Shown in pieces: positions 7,856 through 16,796 of a stretch of DNA of 58,059 bases. Each line of letters opens with the position of its first letter. The first letter of the stretch is position 1. A model generated the notes under the pieces. The model was not told the DNA's origin and searched no databases. It was given only the letters and a program-made list of their open reading frames with translations. The translations under genes were made by a program, and so were the position numbers. The DNA comes from an uncultured Helicobacter sp. GTDB taxonomy: Bacteria > Campylobacterota > Campylobacteria > Campylobacterales > Helicobacteraceae. The stretch is from assembly GCA_944326445.1 (NCBI GenBank), contig CALVDZ010000013.1, forward strand, positions 1 to 58,059, given 5' to 3'.

Positions 7856-9311
7856 TGCTACCTCCGCTATTTGTAGTGATAAAAAAGAGCAAAATCGCAT
7901 ACACACCGCTAGAATCTAAGAAGTTTTTGTGGTATTTAAGGCTTAAGAGATGATTGGCATAATACGCCCCTATGGGCAAAGAATAGAGCAAAATACAAAG
8001 CAAGAGCATAAAATTCATCTCGCCACTTCGCACAACAAACATTTTATGAAGATACCCTAGCACATCAGAGAAGTCATTGAGCTTAAAGAGTAGCCAGCCC
8101 AAAGACACGCACGCAAACACAAAAACAGCCCTAAGGATATGCGTGCCTAGGCATTGTTTTAGTCGCACAAACTGCGAGAAAAAACGCTCCATCACAAGCA
8201 AAATCCCATGATATAAGCCCCACACCATATACGAGAGTGCTGCGCCGTGCCAAAATCCTCCCAAAATCATCACTATCATGAGATTTGCATAAGTGCGTGC
8301 TTTGCCCTTCCTATTGCCCCCAAGGGGGATATAGAGGTATTCTTTGAGCCATGAGGAGAGTGAAATATGCCACCTCGTCCAAAACTCCGAGAATGAGCGT
8401 GCGATATAGGGGAAGTTGAAGTTTTTGGGCAGCTCATAGCCAAAGAGCTTGGCCACGCCGATGGCTATGAGGCTATATCCCGCAAAATCCGCAAAAATCT
8501 GCATACTATACCCTAGGAGCAGTCCGGCCAAAGTGATAGTGTTGTAGGCTTCAAAATACGGATAGGCTATCCAAAATGTCTGATCTTTGAGGTTATCTGC
8601 GATGACCATTTTGAGAAAATAGCCTATGATGATGACTTTGAGCGCGCCAATCCACGCAATGTCTCTAGGGTATTTTGTGTGAATCTGTGGATAAAACTCG
8701 TGTGCTTTTAAAACCGGGCCTGCGACAAGTTGGGGGAAAAATGCGATAAAAAAGAGCGTTTTGTGATAATGTGTCCAAAAGTTACACGCATTTACAGAAT
8801 CTAGAGATTGTTTAGAATGTGTGGGGCTGTTGGCGGGCTTAGATTCTATACATTCTAGAGAATCTAAGCTCTGTGTCCTTGCCTGCCGATACAAATCTAC
8901 AAGCAGGCTAATCCCTTGGAACGTGTAAAAGGAAATCCCTACGGGTAAGGGAATGGCGATGAGAAACTCCCCTATGCTTGAGAGTGAAGTGTAGTATTCT
9001 AGCACTCTGCCAAAAAGTGGGCTGTATTTAAATCCTGCTAGCACGGCTAGATTCACAATCACGCCGCCAAGGGCGTAGAAGTATTTTTGGCCCAAAGTCG
9101 CCGCGCTCATCACTTGGTAGCTTGCAAGGGCATTAATCGAAGCCGAGATGATGAGCAGGAGGAGTAGCCACGGCTGCCCATACGCATAAAACACAAAGCT
9201 CGCAATGATGAGCACATACACCTGCCAACCGCGCCTAATCACAAAAGGCGTATAATACACACAAAGCGTGGCGAGCACCAACACAACAAACGCAACACTA
9301 TTAAAAAGCAT
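7830..9311 (-). CDS. MBOAT family membrane O-acyltransferase (AlgI/PatA type)
   Basis: Polytopic membrane protein that passes acyl groups from a cytoplasmic donor across the membrane. The MBOAT core is clear: FWTRWHISLSSWLKEYLYIPLGGNRKG and the catalytic His in GGFWHGAALSYMVWGLYHG. 493 aa, normal for AlgI/PatA. H. pylori HP0855 is the likely counterpart. Residues about 145-175 form a Ser-rich linker (SLDSLECIESK) coded by AGAATCTA/TAGATTCT words at about 8784-8880, absent from the family core. Start ATG 9311 follows GAGGG. It is the first gene of a two-gene unit with the SGNH partner. Confidence 0.85.
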   Translation of the reverse strand: MLFNSVAFVVLVLATLCVYYTPFVIRRGWQVYVLIIASFVFYAYGQPWLLLLLIISASINALASYQVMSAATLGQKYFYALGGVIVNLAVLAGFKYSPLFGRVLEYYTSLSSIGEFLIAIPLPVGISFYTFQGISLLVDLYRQARTQSLDSLECIESKPANSPTHSKQSLDSVNACNFWTHYHKTLFFIAFFPQLVAGPVLKAHEFYPQIHTKYPRDIAWIGALKVIIIGYFLKMVIADNLKDQTFWIAYPYFEAYNTITLAGLLLGYSMQIFADFAGYSLIAIGVAKLFGYELPKNFNFPYIARSFSEFWTRWHISLSSWLKEYLYIPLGGNRKGKARTYANLMIVMILGGFWHGAALSYMVWGLYHGILLVMERFFSQFVRLKQCLGTHILRAVFVFACVSLGWLLFKLNDFSDVLGYLHKMFVVRSGEMNFMLLLCILLYSLPIGAYYANHLLSLKYHKNFLDSSGVYAILLFFITTNSGGSNAFIYFQF

Positions 9312-9408
9312 ATAGCCCTCACTTTCATGATGTTTGTAATATCCACAAAGCGCGGATTATAGCATATTCTGCAATGCTAATGTGAGGAGGGGGGATAGAT
9401 TCTGTGTG

Positions 9409-10110
9409 CTATCGTAGCAAATTCTTTAAAGGCAGGGATTGTAAGAGAAGCCTTTGGTTAAGCCTATCAAGCTGTTGGCGTAGATAGCGCTCTTTGGCGT
9501 CCATAGGGTAGATTCTATCCCATTCTTGCATTTGCGCGCGCGTGTGAGAATCTAGAGGGATACCATAAGTCTTTGCCATATACAGATAGCTACGCGCGAT
9601 ATAGCCCTTAGAATATGTCGCGGGATAAAATCTCTGTGCCTGCCTATCTGCATACACCTCACAATCCCCATATTGCGTGAATTGCGTGGATTTGGGCGCG
9701 TTGGCATACGCATAGTTGCGCCTGTCGCGGTTGATTTGCCCAATCGTTGGCACGATATTTTGCACATCGGATTCCATTTTTTGGAAGTATGAATCTTTTT
9801 GGCATTTTTTGCGTCCGCCCTGCTTCCAGCACGCGAGGTGCTTGCCAAAAGTGTGCGCAGGCATAATGTGCTCCCACTCTATCGCGGAATGCTTAAAATC
9901 TAGCGAATCTTTGGGTAGGGGCTTTAGCTGCAGCTTGCCACGATATAAGCGCACGCTAAAAGGGATTTGGCAATAAAAATCTTTGCGGAATGAGGAGTCT
10001 AAAAGTAGGTAGAGCTGCCTTAGCTCTTGTTTGGCGTCAGAAAATGTAGGGCTCGCCCCAAGCGGCAATGCCAAAAGGCATAAAACCGCAAGGCAAGCCA
10101 AAAGGCGCAT
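9409..10110 (-). CDS. Secreted or periplasmic endonuclease I (EndA/Dns family)
   Basis: Non-specific DNase of the endonuclease I fold. A signal peptide is visible (residues 1-19, ending ALPLGAS). The catalytic region reads EWEHIMPAHTFG with the general-base His, and the metal-binding stretch INRDRRNYAYA follows; paired cysteines (YCQ, ACWKQ, KKCQ, GDCEVY) suggest disulfides. 233 aa is the normal size. It is 29 bases downstream of sodB on the same strand and may be co-transcribed. A periplasmic nuclease could degrade incoming DNA or free nucleotides from host DNA; which one is not shown. Confidence 0.85.
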   Translation of the reverse strand: MRLLACLAVLCLLALPLGASPTFSDAKQELRQLYLLLDSSFRKDFYCQIPFSVRLYRGKLQLKPLPKDSLDFKHSAIEWEHIMPAHTFGKHLACWKQGGRKKCQKDSYFQKMESDVQNIVPTIGQINRDRRNYAYANAPKSTQFTQYGDCEVYADRQAQRFYPATYSKGYIARSYLYMAKTYGIPLDSHTRAQMQEWDRIYPMDAKERYLRQQLDRLNQRLLLQSLPLKNLLR

Positions 10111-10139
10111 TATTGTGAGAGCGCGTGCTACTTAAATGG

Positions 10140-10778
10140 CTACTTGATGGGGTGCAGCTCGTTTGCGTAGAAAGACACAGAGCTCATACCCTCCTTGCTC
10201 GCCCACTCATAGGCTTTAGAGACAAAGTCCCAATTGATATGACTCCAGAACTTCTCCAAATACGCAGGGCGCGCGTTTCTATGATCGATATAATACGCGT
10301 GCTCCCACACATCAACCACGAGCAAAGGCACTTTAGATTCTGTGATTGGGGTTTGTGCGTTGCTTGTTTGCACGATTTCAAGCTTTTTGTTTGCTGTGTT
10401 ATACACGAGCCAATTCCAGCCAGAGCCAAAGAGCGTCGTGCTAGAAGCGATGAATTTTTCTTTAAATCCTTCAAGCGAGCCAAACTCCGCATCGATAGCA
10501 GCCTTTAGCTCCGCGCTTGCGCTGCCACCCTTAGGCGCGATACAATCCCAGTAAAAATCGTGATTATACACCTGCGCTGCGTTGTTAAACACGCCGCCGT
10601 TCGCCCCTAGGATAATATCCACCAATCCTTTGCCCGCAAACTCTGTGTTGGCGATGAGATTGTTGAGATTGGTAACATAGGTTTGATGATGCTTGCCATA
10701 GTGGTAGCTAAACGCCTCGGGGCTCAAAAAATCTCCAAAATCCTTGTCGCTATAAGGTAGGGTCCTAAGACTAAACAT
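10140..10778 (-). CDS. sodB: Superoxide dismutase [Fe]
   Basis: Cytoplasmic iron superoxide dismutase. Metal ligands are visible: His26 (SYHYGKHH), the His in VYNHDFYW, Asp in DVWEHAYY and the His in the same motif. The FGSGWNWLV signature is intact. 212 aa, typical. Start ATG 10778 follows AAGGAG. A TACAAT box lies at 10822-10827 on the minus strand, and the short leader contains a small hairpin CGCTT/AAGCG. Confidence 0.95.
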   Translation of the reverse strand: MFSLRTLPYSDKDFGDFLSPEAFSYHYGKHHQTYVTNLNNLIANTEFAGKGLVDIILGANGGVFNNAAQVYNHDFYWDCIAPKGGSASAELKAAIDAEFGSLEGFKEKFIASSTTLFGSGWNWLVYNTANKKLEIVQTSNAQTPITESKVPLLVVDVWEHAYYIDHRNARPAYLEKFWSHINWDFVSKAYEWASKEGMSSVSFYANELHPIK

Positions 10779-10821
10779 AATTCTTCTCCTTGCTTAATTT
10801 GTCGCTTATAAAAGCGGGGGC

Positions 10822-10827
10822 ATTGTA
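10822..10827 (-). promoter_or_regulatory. -10 box (TACAAT) of sodB
   Basis: TACAAT 44 bases upstream of the sodB ATG. The A/T-rich stretch just upstream of it could hold an iron-regulator site as in H. pylori sodB, but no site can be called by eye. Confidence 0.5.
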
Positions 10828-10981
10828 GCACCAAAAGGTTACAATTATTTTAACACGATGGGTTTATTTGCGAGTTTGTCTGCACAGAGTTGTGCGATTT
10901 GTGAGGTGGTTGGAGGTGGGTTGCGGAGTGGGTTGAGCGCAAAATTTAGGAGCTTTAATAAAACTTTGTAAATAATTGGGA

Positions 10982-10987
10982 TACAAT
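10982..10987 (+). promoter_or_regulatory. -10 box (TACAAT) of the ATP-grasp gene
   Basis: TACAAT ends 31 bases before ATG 11019, preceded by an A/T-rich region. Confidence 0.5.
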
Positions 10988-11018
10988 GAAACCTTAAATC
11001 TATCTAAAAGGAGAGGAG

Positions 11019-12128
11019 ATGAAAAAGAACATCGTGTTTTTCGAGGCAAGGGGCGGCAGCGATAAGGGTCCTGATGGGTATAGAAAAGACACTATGCCGA
11101 TGGTAAATGCACTTAAGGCTAAGGGGTGGGATGCGGAAGTGGTGTTTTTTACCGATGAGATTTTGCGCGATGAGAGCGAGCGCAACAAAATCTATGAGCA
11201 CGTCAAAAATACCGCTGATGGCTATGTCTCACGCGTCAATCCGGGGAATCTGAAAGAGGAAAAGCTCTACTTTGATGTATTGCGCAAGCTCTGTGAATCT
11301 GGGCTAGTGGGTATGCCTCATCCCGATGCGATGATAGGCTATGGGGCTAAGGACGCGCTCACTAAGCTAGCTGATACGCAGCTTGTGCCTAGCGATACCT
11401 ATGCGTATTATGACCCCACAGAGGCTAGAAGAATCGGCGTGGCGTGGAGTGATAAGCATGACTTTAAAAAGACTTTCCCCAAAACCCTAGCTAAGGGCGA
11501 GCGGGTGCTAAAGCAAAACCGCGGCTCCACGGGCGAGGGGATTTGGCGTGTGCGATTAGAATCTGCGAGCGAGTATGGCAAGCTAGATTCACTCCCGCTT
11601 GATACCAAAATCATCTGCACCGAGGCTAAGGATAATCACACCGAGGAGCGACAACTAGGCGAGTTTATGGACTTTTGCGAGCATTATTTGGTAGGCGATA
11701 ATGGAATGCTTGTGGATATGACTTTCTTGCCGCGGATTAAAGAGGGCGAGATTAGAATCCTAATGCTCTATAAAACGCCTGTGTATGTCGTGCATAAAAA
11801 GCCTGCAGAGGGCGGCGATGCGTTTTCTGCGACGCTCTTTAGCGGAGCAAAATACCGCTATGATGAGCCAAAAGATTGGCAGAGCTTAATCGATTGGTTC
11901 TTAGTCCAACTCCCTGAAATCCGCTCAAAACTTGGGAATTACGATTTGCCACTCATTTGGACGGCGGATTTTATCCTCGATACAGATTCTGAGGGCAAGG
12001 ATAAATATGTGCTAGGCGAGATCAACTGCTCGTGCGTGGGATTCACTTCGCCAGCGGAGTTTATGGAAAAGATTGCTGTGATGGTGGGGGATAATATCGT
12101 TAATATCGTGAGTGAGAAAATTAAGTAG
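11019..12128 (+). CDS. Cj0069-family ATP-grasp-like protein
   Basis: Conserved protein of the type named after Campylobacter Cj0069; reaction unknown. The layout resembles ATP-grasp ligases: an N-terminal domain with MVNALKAKGWDAEVVFF, a central region with VLKQNRGSTGEGIWRV (nucleotide-binding-like loop) and a C-terminal segment with D-F-I-L-D-x-D and GEINCSCVGF, where E and N would fit metal ligands. 369 aa, no signal peptide or TM. GGAGAGGAG gives a very strong SD. The stop codon TAG overlaps the first base of repeat C copy 3. It might ligate or amidate a small molecule, but that is inference from fold only. Confidence 0.65.
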   Translation: MKKNIVFFEARGGSDKGPDGYRKDTMPMVNALKAKGWDAEVVFFTDEILRDESERNKIYEHVKNTADGYVSRVNPGNLKEEKLYFDVLRKLCESGLVGMPHPDAMIGYGAKDALTKLADTQLVPSDTYAYYDPTEARRIGVAWSDKHDFKKTFPKTLAKGERVLKQNRGSTGEGIWRVRLESASEYGKLDSLPLDTKIICTEAKDNHTEERQLGEFMDFCEHYLVGDNGMLVDMTFLPRIKEGEIRILMLYKTPVYVVHKKPAEGGDAFSATLFSGAKYRYDEPKDWQSLIDWFLVQLPEIRSKLGNYDLPLIWTADFILDTDSEGKDKYVLGEINCSCVGFTSPAEFMEKIAVMVGDNIVNIVSEKIK

Positions 12129-12321
12129 GCATTCGGCTTTGCGCGATAAATGCAGGAGCGGCACAAAAGCGCTTCGGGCACTACCGCTTAGGTAGCTCCA
12201 TGCGCACTCAAAATCCCTGTGCTGCCCCTTGTCTCTACTTGCAGTGATGTGAGCTTGCAAAACGAGACGACATTCAAGCCTTGCGCACAAAGTAAAGATT
12301 CTTTAGCAATCCTAGAATGTC
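12128..12321 (-). repeat. Repeat family C (MITE-like), diverged copy 3
   Basis: Begins GGCATTCGGCTTTGCGCGA, matching the right terminal repeat of copy 1, contains the hairpin CTACC-GCTTA-GGTAG at 12181-12195, and ends CCTAGAATGTC, close to the other terminal repeat. The inside has diverged. Confidence 0.6.
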
Positions 12322-12859
12322 TATTAAACCAAATATATGGGGTAACTCCCACTCCCGCCAAAGTTCCAGTCCCACTGCAACGACTAATTTTTGCTAGCAA
12401 TAGTGGCCTTACATAATCCACACCAAGCTAAGAAGGCAAAGCCAAGCGCGGAGTCTCAAGCGGATTTAGAATCCAAAGAAAGTCTAGAATCTAGTTTTGG
12501 TAATCTAGATTCTAAATCAGAATCTAACTCCACAAAATCCACTCCCACAGAAACCAATCAAAGATTCATAAAAGCAAAATTTAGATTCTAAGCCTCCCCT
12601 AGATTCTAAATCTATTGAAGTGGATTCTACATTGCTTTTTTGAATCTTGAGTGGATTGCGTGGGGGGGGTAGATACTGCAATGTCTTAGAATCTGTAAGG
12701 CTAGATTCTAAATCCAAATTGCTAAAGCTAGATTCTAAATCTGTCCTAGATTCTATTACCTTAATGCAATTTTGCTAGAGCAGGCTTGGTATCGTGCTTT
12801 GGGGCGGAGTCCTCGCTCCCTGACTCTCACGCACCAAACCTAGAATCTATGGACTGAGC
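12322..12859. other. Gene-free region: repeat D remnant, AGAATCTA islands, G8 tract, repeat A copy
   Basis: 12380-12470 resembles repeat D (GACTAATTTTTGCTAGC, GGCAAAGCCAAGCG). 12465-12760 is dense in AGAATCTA/TAGATTCT. A G8 tract lies at 12662-12669. A diverged repeat A starts TTAATGCA at 12761 and runs into the 3' end of the next gene (to about 12878). No convincing gene is present. Confidence 0.65.
12662..12669. repeat. G8 homopolymer in intergenic repeat region
   Basis: Eight G between AGAATCTA-rich stretches. No promoter or gene start is close enough to give it a clear role. Confidence 0.6.
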
Positions 12860-12878
12860 CTACTTAGATTCTATAATG
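12761..12878 (+). repeat. Dispersed repeat family A, diverged copy overlapping a 3' gene end
   Basis: TTAATGCAATTTTGC, then TTGGTATCG, TTTGGGGCGGAG and a TAGATTCTATAA tail. The last nine residues of the neighbouring protein (SQASIIESK) and its stop lie in this tail. Confidence 0.6.
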
Positions 12879-14902
12879 CTTGCTTGCGACTCTATGACAT
12901 AGCCGTTTTTAAATATCCACCAGCTTAGTGCGCGTCCCTGCTGAAGGCGTCTAAAAACCCTCTGTGCGAGCTCTTTGTCTTTGTCGCGCTCTAGTCCTTG
13001 TGCAAAATACTCAATCTGCTTGCCATCATAGATAAAGCGATTGTTTGCCACGACATCATCGCCAAAGGCTTGGTGCGCGTCGGTTTGGTAAATGCTATGT
13101 TTGTTGCTAAGAAGCGGGGTGCCAAAGCTCATATATGTGTGCCCATCGGGCGCGATGAGTTCTAGGATGGTTGGCATAATATCAATATGCGATCCCGTGT
13201 TGGCGATGGTGATTGGTTGCAGGCTTGGTGCGTAGAGGATAAAGGGCACGCTATGCTTGGCTTTGAGCGAGAGAGGGGGCGAGTCGCTATGGTTGGCCGT
13301 GAGGACAAAGAGCGTATTTGGGAATCTCGCGCTAATGTCTTGGATAAACTTATGCACTAGCTTATCCTGCTCGTAGGCATAGCGCAGGGAGGGCACATCG
13401 GTGTGCTTTGCGATCTGTGGGTTGGCTTGCAAAAACGCCTCTATGCGCTCTGTGAGCGCGTCTTGGGGTGTGGATTCTTCTTTGGGGTAGGGCGCGGTAA
13501 GGATAAAGTTAAAGCTGCGCTGCTGATAATTGATAAAGAGCTTGTCGCGCACGAAGTTTAAAAGATGGCGGTTGTAAGCACCCTGCGCGTGCTCATAGGG
13601 GGATTGGTAGGCGCGTGTTTTGGCGTTTTGGACAATGTGCGTATCATAAAAGCTCTCGCTAAAGCCCTGTGCGCGCACAAACTCATCGAATTTTTGCCAG
13701 TGCTCGGCACTCGCGCCAAAGAAAAAGGAGGTTTTGTAGCCTAGGGAGTTGAAGTTGGTGGCTAGGGCGGTTTGGAAGCTCTGAATCTGTCCGGAGAGCA
13801 GGTGCAGGGGGATACCAATGTCAAAAAGCCCGCTTATTTGGACTTGGGCGTTGGTGATGGCTTGGGAGGCGTTTTGCAAAAACACATTTGCCTTAAACGC
13901 GCCCTTGCTTAGGAGGGATTTGAGCGCACTGCACGCCTCGATCTCATCAAATTCCTTATCGCAATACCAGCCATTCAGTCCATCAACGACGATATAAAAA
14001 ATATGCTCGATTTTTGTGCTTGAAGGGTTGGTAACACTCTTTTGGAGGAGGGTTTGGAGGTCGTAATGCTCCAAATTCGTGCTAATGTCAAAAAACTCGC
14101 CAAGGGCTTGTATGGGCGTCTGCTCGACATAATCACTAAATGCGGAATGCTCGATCTGTCGGTATATTTTATAGGCTTGTGTGAGATCTCTAAGTGCGCC
14201 GGGCAGGGATTTTTGCAAGATTTTTTCAGTCGTGTGGGCTTTGAAGTCTTGGGCGAGGTTTTTCACTCTCTTATCGCTAAGCACAAAGACTTCCCAGCTT
14301 ATGAAACACACAAGCAGTATGGTGGGCTGCAGGATTGTGGGGCGTTGGGAGCCAAAAGTGATATACGATCGCTTTGTGTGCAAAAACTCCACGATTTTAA
14401 AGCCCATACGCATAAGCCCCAAAAACACCAAGCACCCCATAAGCAGTGCAAAAAGCTTCCAAGGCGCGTGCTCACTCCAAAGTGAGAGCATAAAGGAGGA
14501 GAGGCTATCGGTAGAAAAAAGCGTGGTATTAAAAGTATCGCCATAAACGCGATAAAATCCCGCCTCGCTCACGCCCACGCCCACGCTCAGCACCACACAC
14601 AGCGAGATAAAAAGCCGCAAAACCTTGCGCCCCGTGGGGAGCTGACACAAAAAGAGCCCAAGCACAAAATACACAAGGCTTGCTATTCCAACGATTTTGC
14701 CATCGTATAAAAATCCATAAAAAAAGGCACGAAAATAAGCAAGGATAGAATCTGCAAGCCCCGAAGTCTCGGAGGCATCGGAGCTAGAGAGTCCCGCATA
14801 GAGCACAAAGCCCAAACGCAGTGAAAAAAACAGCCCATACATCACAAGCGCGAATACCACGCTTTTCCATAATAATTCCCTAAACCAATGCGCGTTTTTC
14901 AT
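12860..14902 (-). CDS. LTA-synthase/MdoB-like membrane phospho-transferase (alkaline phosphatase fold)
   Basis: Large inner-membrane protein with about five N-terminal TM segments (to about residue 215) and a periplasmic sulfatase/LTA-synthase-like domain. Recognisable blocks are HIFYIVVDGLNGWYC, LSGLFDIGIPL-like, TANHSDSPPLSLKAKHSVPFILYAP and SHIDIMPTILELIAPDG. The family usually has D-H where this has N-H, so the metal site may differ. It would transfer a phosphoglycerol or phosphoethanolamine group to an envelope glycan; donor and acceptor are unknown. Its ATG overlaps the stop of the preceding gene (ATGA), so translation is probably coupled to that phase-variable gene. 680 aa. Confidence 0.72.
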   Translation of the reverse strand: MKNAHWFRELLWKSVVFALVMYGLFFSLRLGFVLYAGLSSSDASETSGLADSILAYFRAFFYGFLYDGKIVGIASLVYFVLGLFLCQLPTGRKVLRLFISLCVVLSVGVGVSEAGFYRVYGDTFNTTLFSTDSLSSFMLSLWSEHAPWKLFALLMGCLVFLGLMRMGFKIVEFLHTKRSYITFGSQRPTILQPTILLVCFISWEVFVLSDKRVKNLAQDFKAHTTEKILQKSLPGALRDLTQAYKIYRQIEHSAFSDYVEQTPIQALGEFFDISTNLEHYDLQTLLQKSVTNPSSTKIEHIFYIVVDGLNGWYCDKEFDEIEACSALKSLLSKGAFKANVFLQNASQAITNAQVQISGLFDIGIPLHLLSGQIQSFQTALATNFNSLGYKTSFFFGASAEHWQKFDEFVRAQGFSESFYDTHIVQNAKTRAYQSPYEHAQGAYNRHLLNFVRDKLFINYQQRSFNFILTAPYPKEESTPQDALTERIEAFLQANPQIAKHTDVPSLRYAYEQDKLVHKFIQDISARFPNTLFVLTANHSDSPPLSLKAKHSVPFILYAPSLQPITIANTGSHIDIMPTILELIAPDGHTYMSFGTPLLSNKHSIYQTDAHQAFGDDVVANNRFIYDGKQIEYFAQGLERDKDKELAQRVFRRLQQGRALSWWIFKNGYVIESQASIIESK

Positions 14903-15468
14903 AATCTTTTTGGCAATGTAAAAATCATAAAGAGCGTGTATCCCACGCTATAAAGCCATAGATATGGGCAAAACACCACCTCGATAATGCTTTTATCATC
15001 CCCCCCCCCTAATAGAATAATGCAACTTACAGCAAAAAAGATTCCCATTACAGAATCTAGAGCGATCATCACGCCCATAACGCCTAGAATGATGAGATTC
15101 TGATAGAGTGGCTCAAAGTGGTAGATATCAAGGCTAGGCGCGATATTGAGCGCGCCTAGCAGGAGCACCGCCCCAAAAGCGGCATACAAAACAAAGCTAA
15201 TGGGCTTAAGTGGTGCTAGGGCTCTAATGCCAAAATCTAGCGCAAGCACGCGCCATAGGGCACCGAGTGCTATGAGCACGCACAATAGGCTTGGCGCGCC
15301 AAAAAACGCATACACCATCTCTATGGCACTATAATGCGCAAAAAACAGCGGCACACTGCCTATGATCGCGCACAAGAGGCAGATGAGGTATTTTGGTAAG
15401 ATTTTTTGTGTGTAATGCGCGGCTATCCACGCCACCACCGCTAGATACACAATCCACAGCCAAAGCAT
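14899..15468 (-). CDS. Membrane subunit of two-protein Kdo hydrolase (HP0579-like), phase variable, ON
   Basis: Hydrophobic protein of 189 aa with five or six TM segments. Its place, between a HP0580-like sialidase-family gene (1-base overlap, TGATG) and the LTA-synthase-like gene (ATGA overlap), mirrors the HP0578-HP0579-HP0580 order of H. pylori, where HP0579 and HP0580 together remove the outer Kdo sugar from LPS. Homology of the membrane subunit is inferred mainly from context and size. A G10 tract (coding strand) codes L-L-G-G-G-D-D near residue 155 and is in frame; slippage would remove the last part of the protein and could disturb translation of the gene behind it. Confidence 0.6.
   Translation of the reverse strand: MLWLWIVYLAVVAWIAAHYTQKILPKYLICLLCAIIGSVPLFFAHYSAIEMVYAFFGAPSLLCVLIALGALWRVLALDFGIRALAPLKPISFVLYAAFGAVLLLGALNIAPSLDIYHFEPLYQNLIILGVMGVMIALDSVMGIFFAVSCIILLGGGDDKSIIEVVFCPYLWLYSVGYTLFMIFTLPKRL
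15000..15009. repeat. C10/G10 homopolymer in Kdo-hydrolase membrane subunit gene
   Basis: Ten C on the plus strand, read TTA GGG GGG GGG GAT in the gene. The present length keeps the frame. Confidence 0.75.
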
Positions 15469-16790
15469 CAGCGCACCTTCCTATGTGCGAAGTAAAAATC
15501 ATCAAATTCTATAAAGGGCTCTTCTTTTTGCTCCTGAAAAAAGGTGGGATTTTTTTCTTTTGCTTGCGCGATGAGCTCATAAATGCTATCAAGGCGCAGC
15601 TTGGTGTATTTGATCTGCTTGCGGTTGTAGGTGTAGGTTATGTAGAGATTGTCTCTATCGAGCACCGCAGCGGGGTAGCTCACCTCGCCATTTCGCTCTT
15701 TGCTCACATCAAGCGTGAGCAGACGCTCAAAAATCCCCTTATGAGAATCTTTTAGCCAAAAGAGGCTAAGCGAGGCGCGCGCGTGGATATGTATGTCCTC
15801 GCCATAGAGCTCATAGAGCTCAAGCAGGGGGTTATCAAAGCCATCATTGTGGATGAGCACGACTTCCTCCCCGATATTGACAAGCACGCTTGAGCTATCA
15901 TAATTCCTAAGATTGGTGCGCACGGGCTTGTGCCATACATTGCCCATCTCATCGCAAGCCTGCAGGTAGGCAAAGTCGCTCTTATACGAGCGTGAAAACT
16001 CAAGGCATTGCGCGGGGCTAGTGGCGACTATGCTAGGCTGGAGCTGCCCGCGTAGATTGTTTAGGCGTTTGGCAAATCGCATTTGCCCCTGCGCGTCAAA
16101 GAAGGCGACAAGCGGGTATTTGTCCGCAAGCTCGTGATAGAGCGGGAGCATAAAGCCTCCATCTTGGAGCAAAACCGCTGGCGTGCGCACCAAATGTGAA
16201 AAATTTGCCAATATCCCTAGGCGCAATTCCCCAATGTATGTGAGATTTTCTAGCTCCTCATCAAAGCGTAGTTGATAGATTTTAGAAGTGCTCCACCCTC
16301 CTAGGCTCACACCCACGACAAACAAATGCACCCTACCCAAAGTATCCATAAACGCCACGGGATTGCCTAGCTTTTTGATAAATTTCCCGCTTTGGCGTGA
16401 TAGCCACTCTGGCGTGAGGATTGCCTTTGGCTCACTCCACGACTTCGCGCCCTTATACAAAAAACTCTGATAGATTTTCACATCGCGCGCGCCCTCTCTA
16501 TTCCCGGCAAAAAAGAGCACCATAAGCCGCGTCCCCAAATCCACAAGCGAGCTTGCGTGCGCGATTTTTTCAAAATTTGGCACGAGTAGGAAGTCCTGCA
16601 GGGATTGTGCAAAATCTTCAGTCGGGGCGTTTGGGGTAAGGATAGAATCGTGTGAGGAGAGCGCGTGTGAATCTAGGCTATATGGGAGAAATGGCGTGGT
16701 GTTGGTGTGATGGGGCTCATAGAATCTATAAGTGAGCGCGCCTAGCACCAACGCGCAAATCCCAAAGGATAGGAGTTTTACCGCTCGCAT
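15468..16790 (-). CDS. Sialidase-family subunit of Kdo hydrolase (HP0580-like)
   Basis: Exported protein with one N-terminal anchor (residues about 4-22) and a six-bladed propeller-type sialidase fold of the predicted-neuraminidase group. The characteristic blade reads HASSLVDLG...FFAGNREGARDVKIYQS...KSWSEPK (residues about 78-120). In H. pylori the related HP0580 acts with HP0579 as a Kdo hydrolase rather than a true sialidase; the same function here is inference from gene order. Asp, Arg and Tyr residues typical of sialidase sites are present but cannot be assigned by eye. First gene of a tight three-gene envelope operon. 440 aa. Confidence 0.72.
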   Translation of the reverse strand: MRAVKLLSFGICALVLGALTYRFYEPHHTNTTPFLPYSLDSHALSSHDSILTPNAPTEDFAQSLQDFLLVPNFEKIAHASSLVDLGTRLMVLFFAGNREGARDVKIYQSFLYKGAKSWSEPKAILTPEWLSRQSGKFIKKLGNPVAFMDTLGRVHLFVVGVSLGGWSTSKIYQLRFDEELENLTYIGELRLGILANFSHLVRTPAVLLQDGGFMLPLYHELADKYPLVAFFDAQGQMRFAKRLNNLRGQLQPSIVATSPAQCLEFSRSYKSDFAYLQACDEMGNVWHKPVRTNLRNYDSSSVLVNIGEEVVLIHNDGFDNPLLELYELYGEDIHIHARASLSLFWLKDSHKGIFERLLTLDVSKERNGEVSYPAAVLDRDNLYITYTYNRKQIKYTKLRLDSIYELIAQAKEKNPTFFQEQKEEPFIEFDDFYFAHRKVR

Positions 16791-16796
16791 TAAGGG

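Noticed and set aside
12465..12760. Possible CRISPR array from the many TAGATTCT words
   Set aside because: The words are only 7-8 bases, occur in both directions and at irregular spacing, and there are no cas genes in the window.
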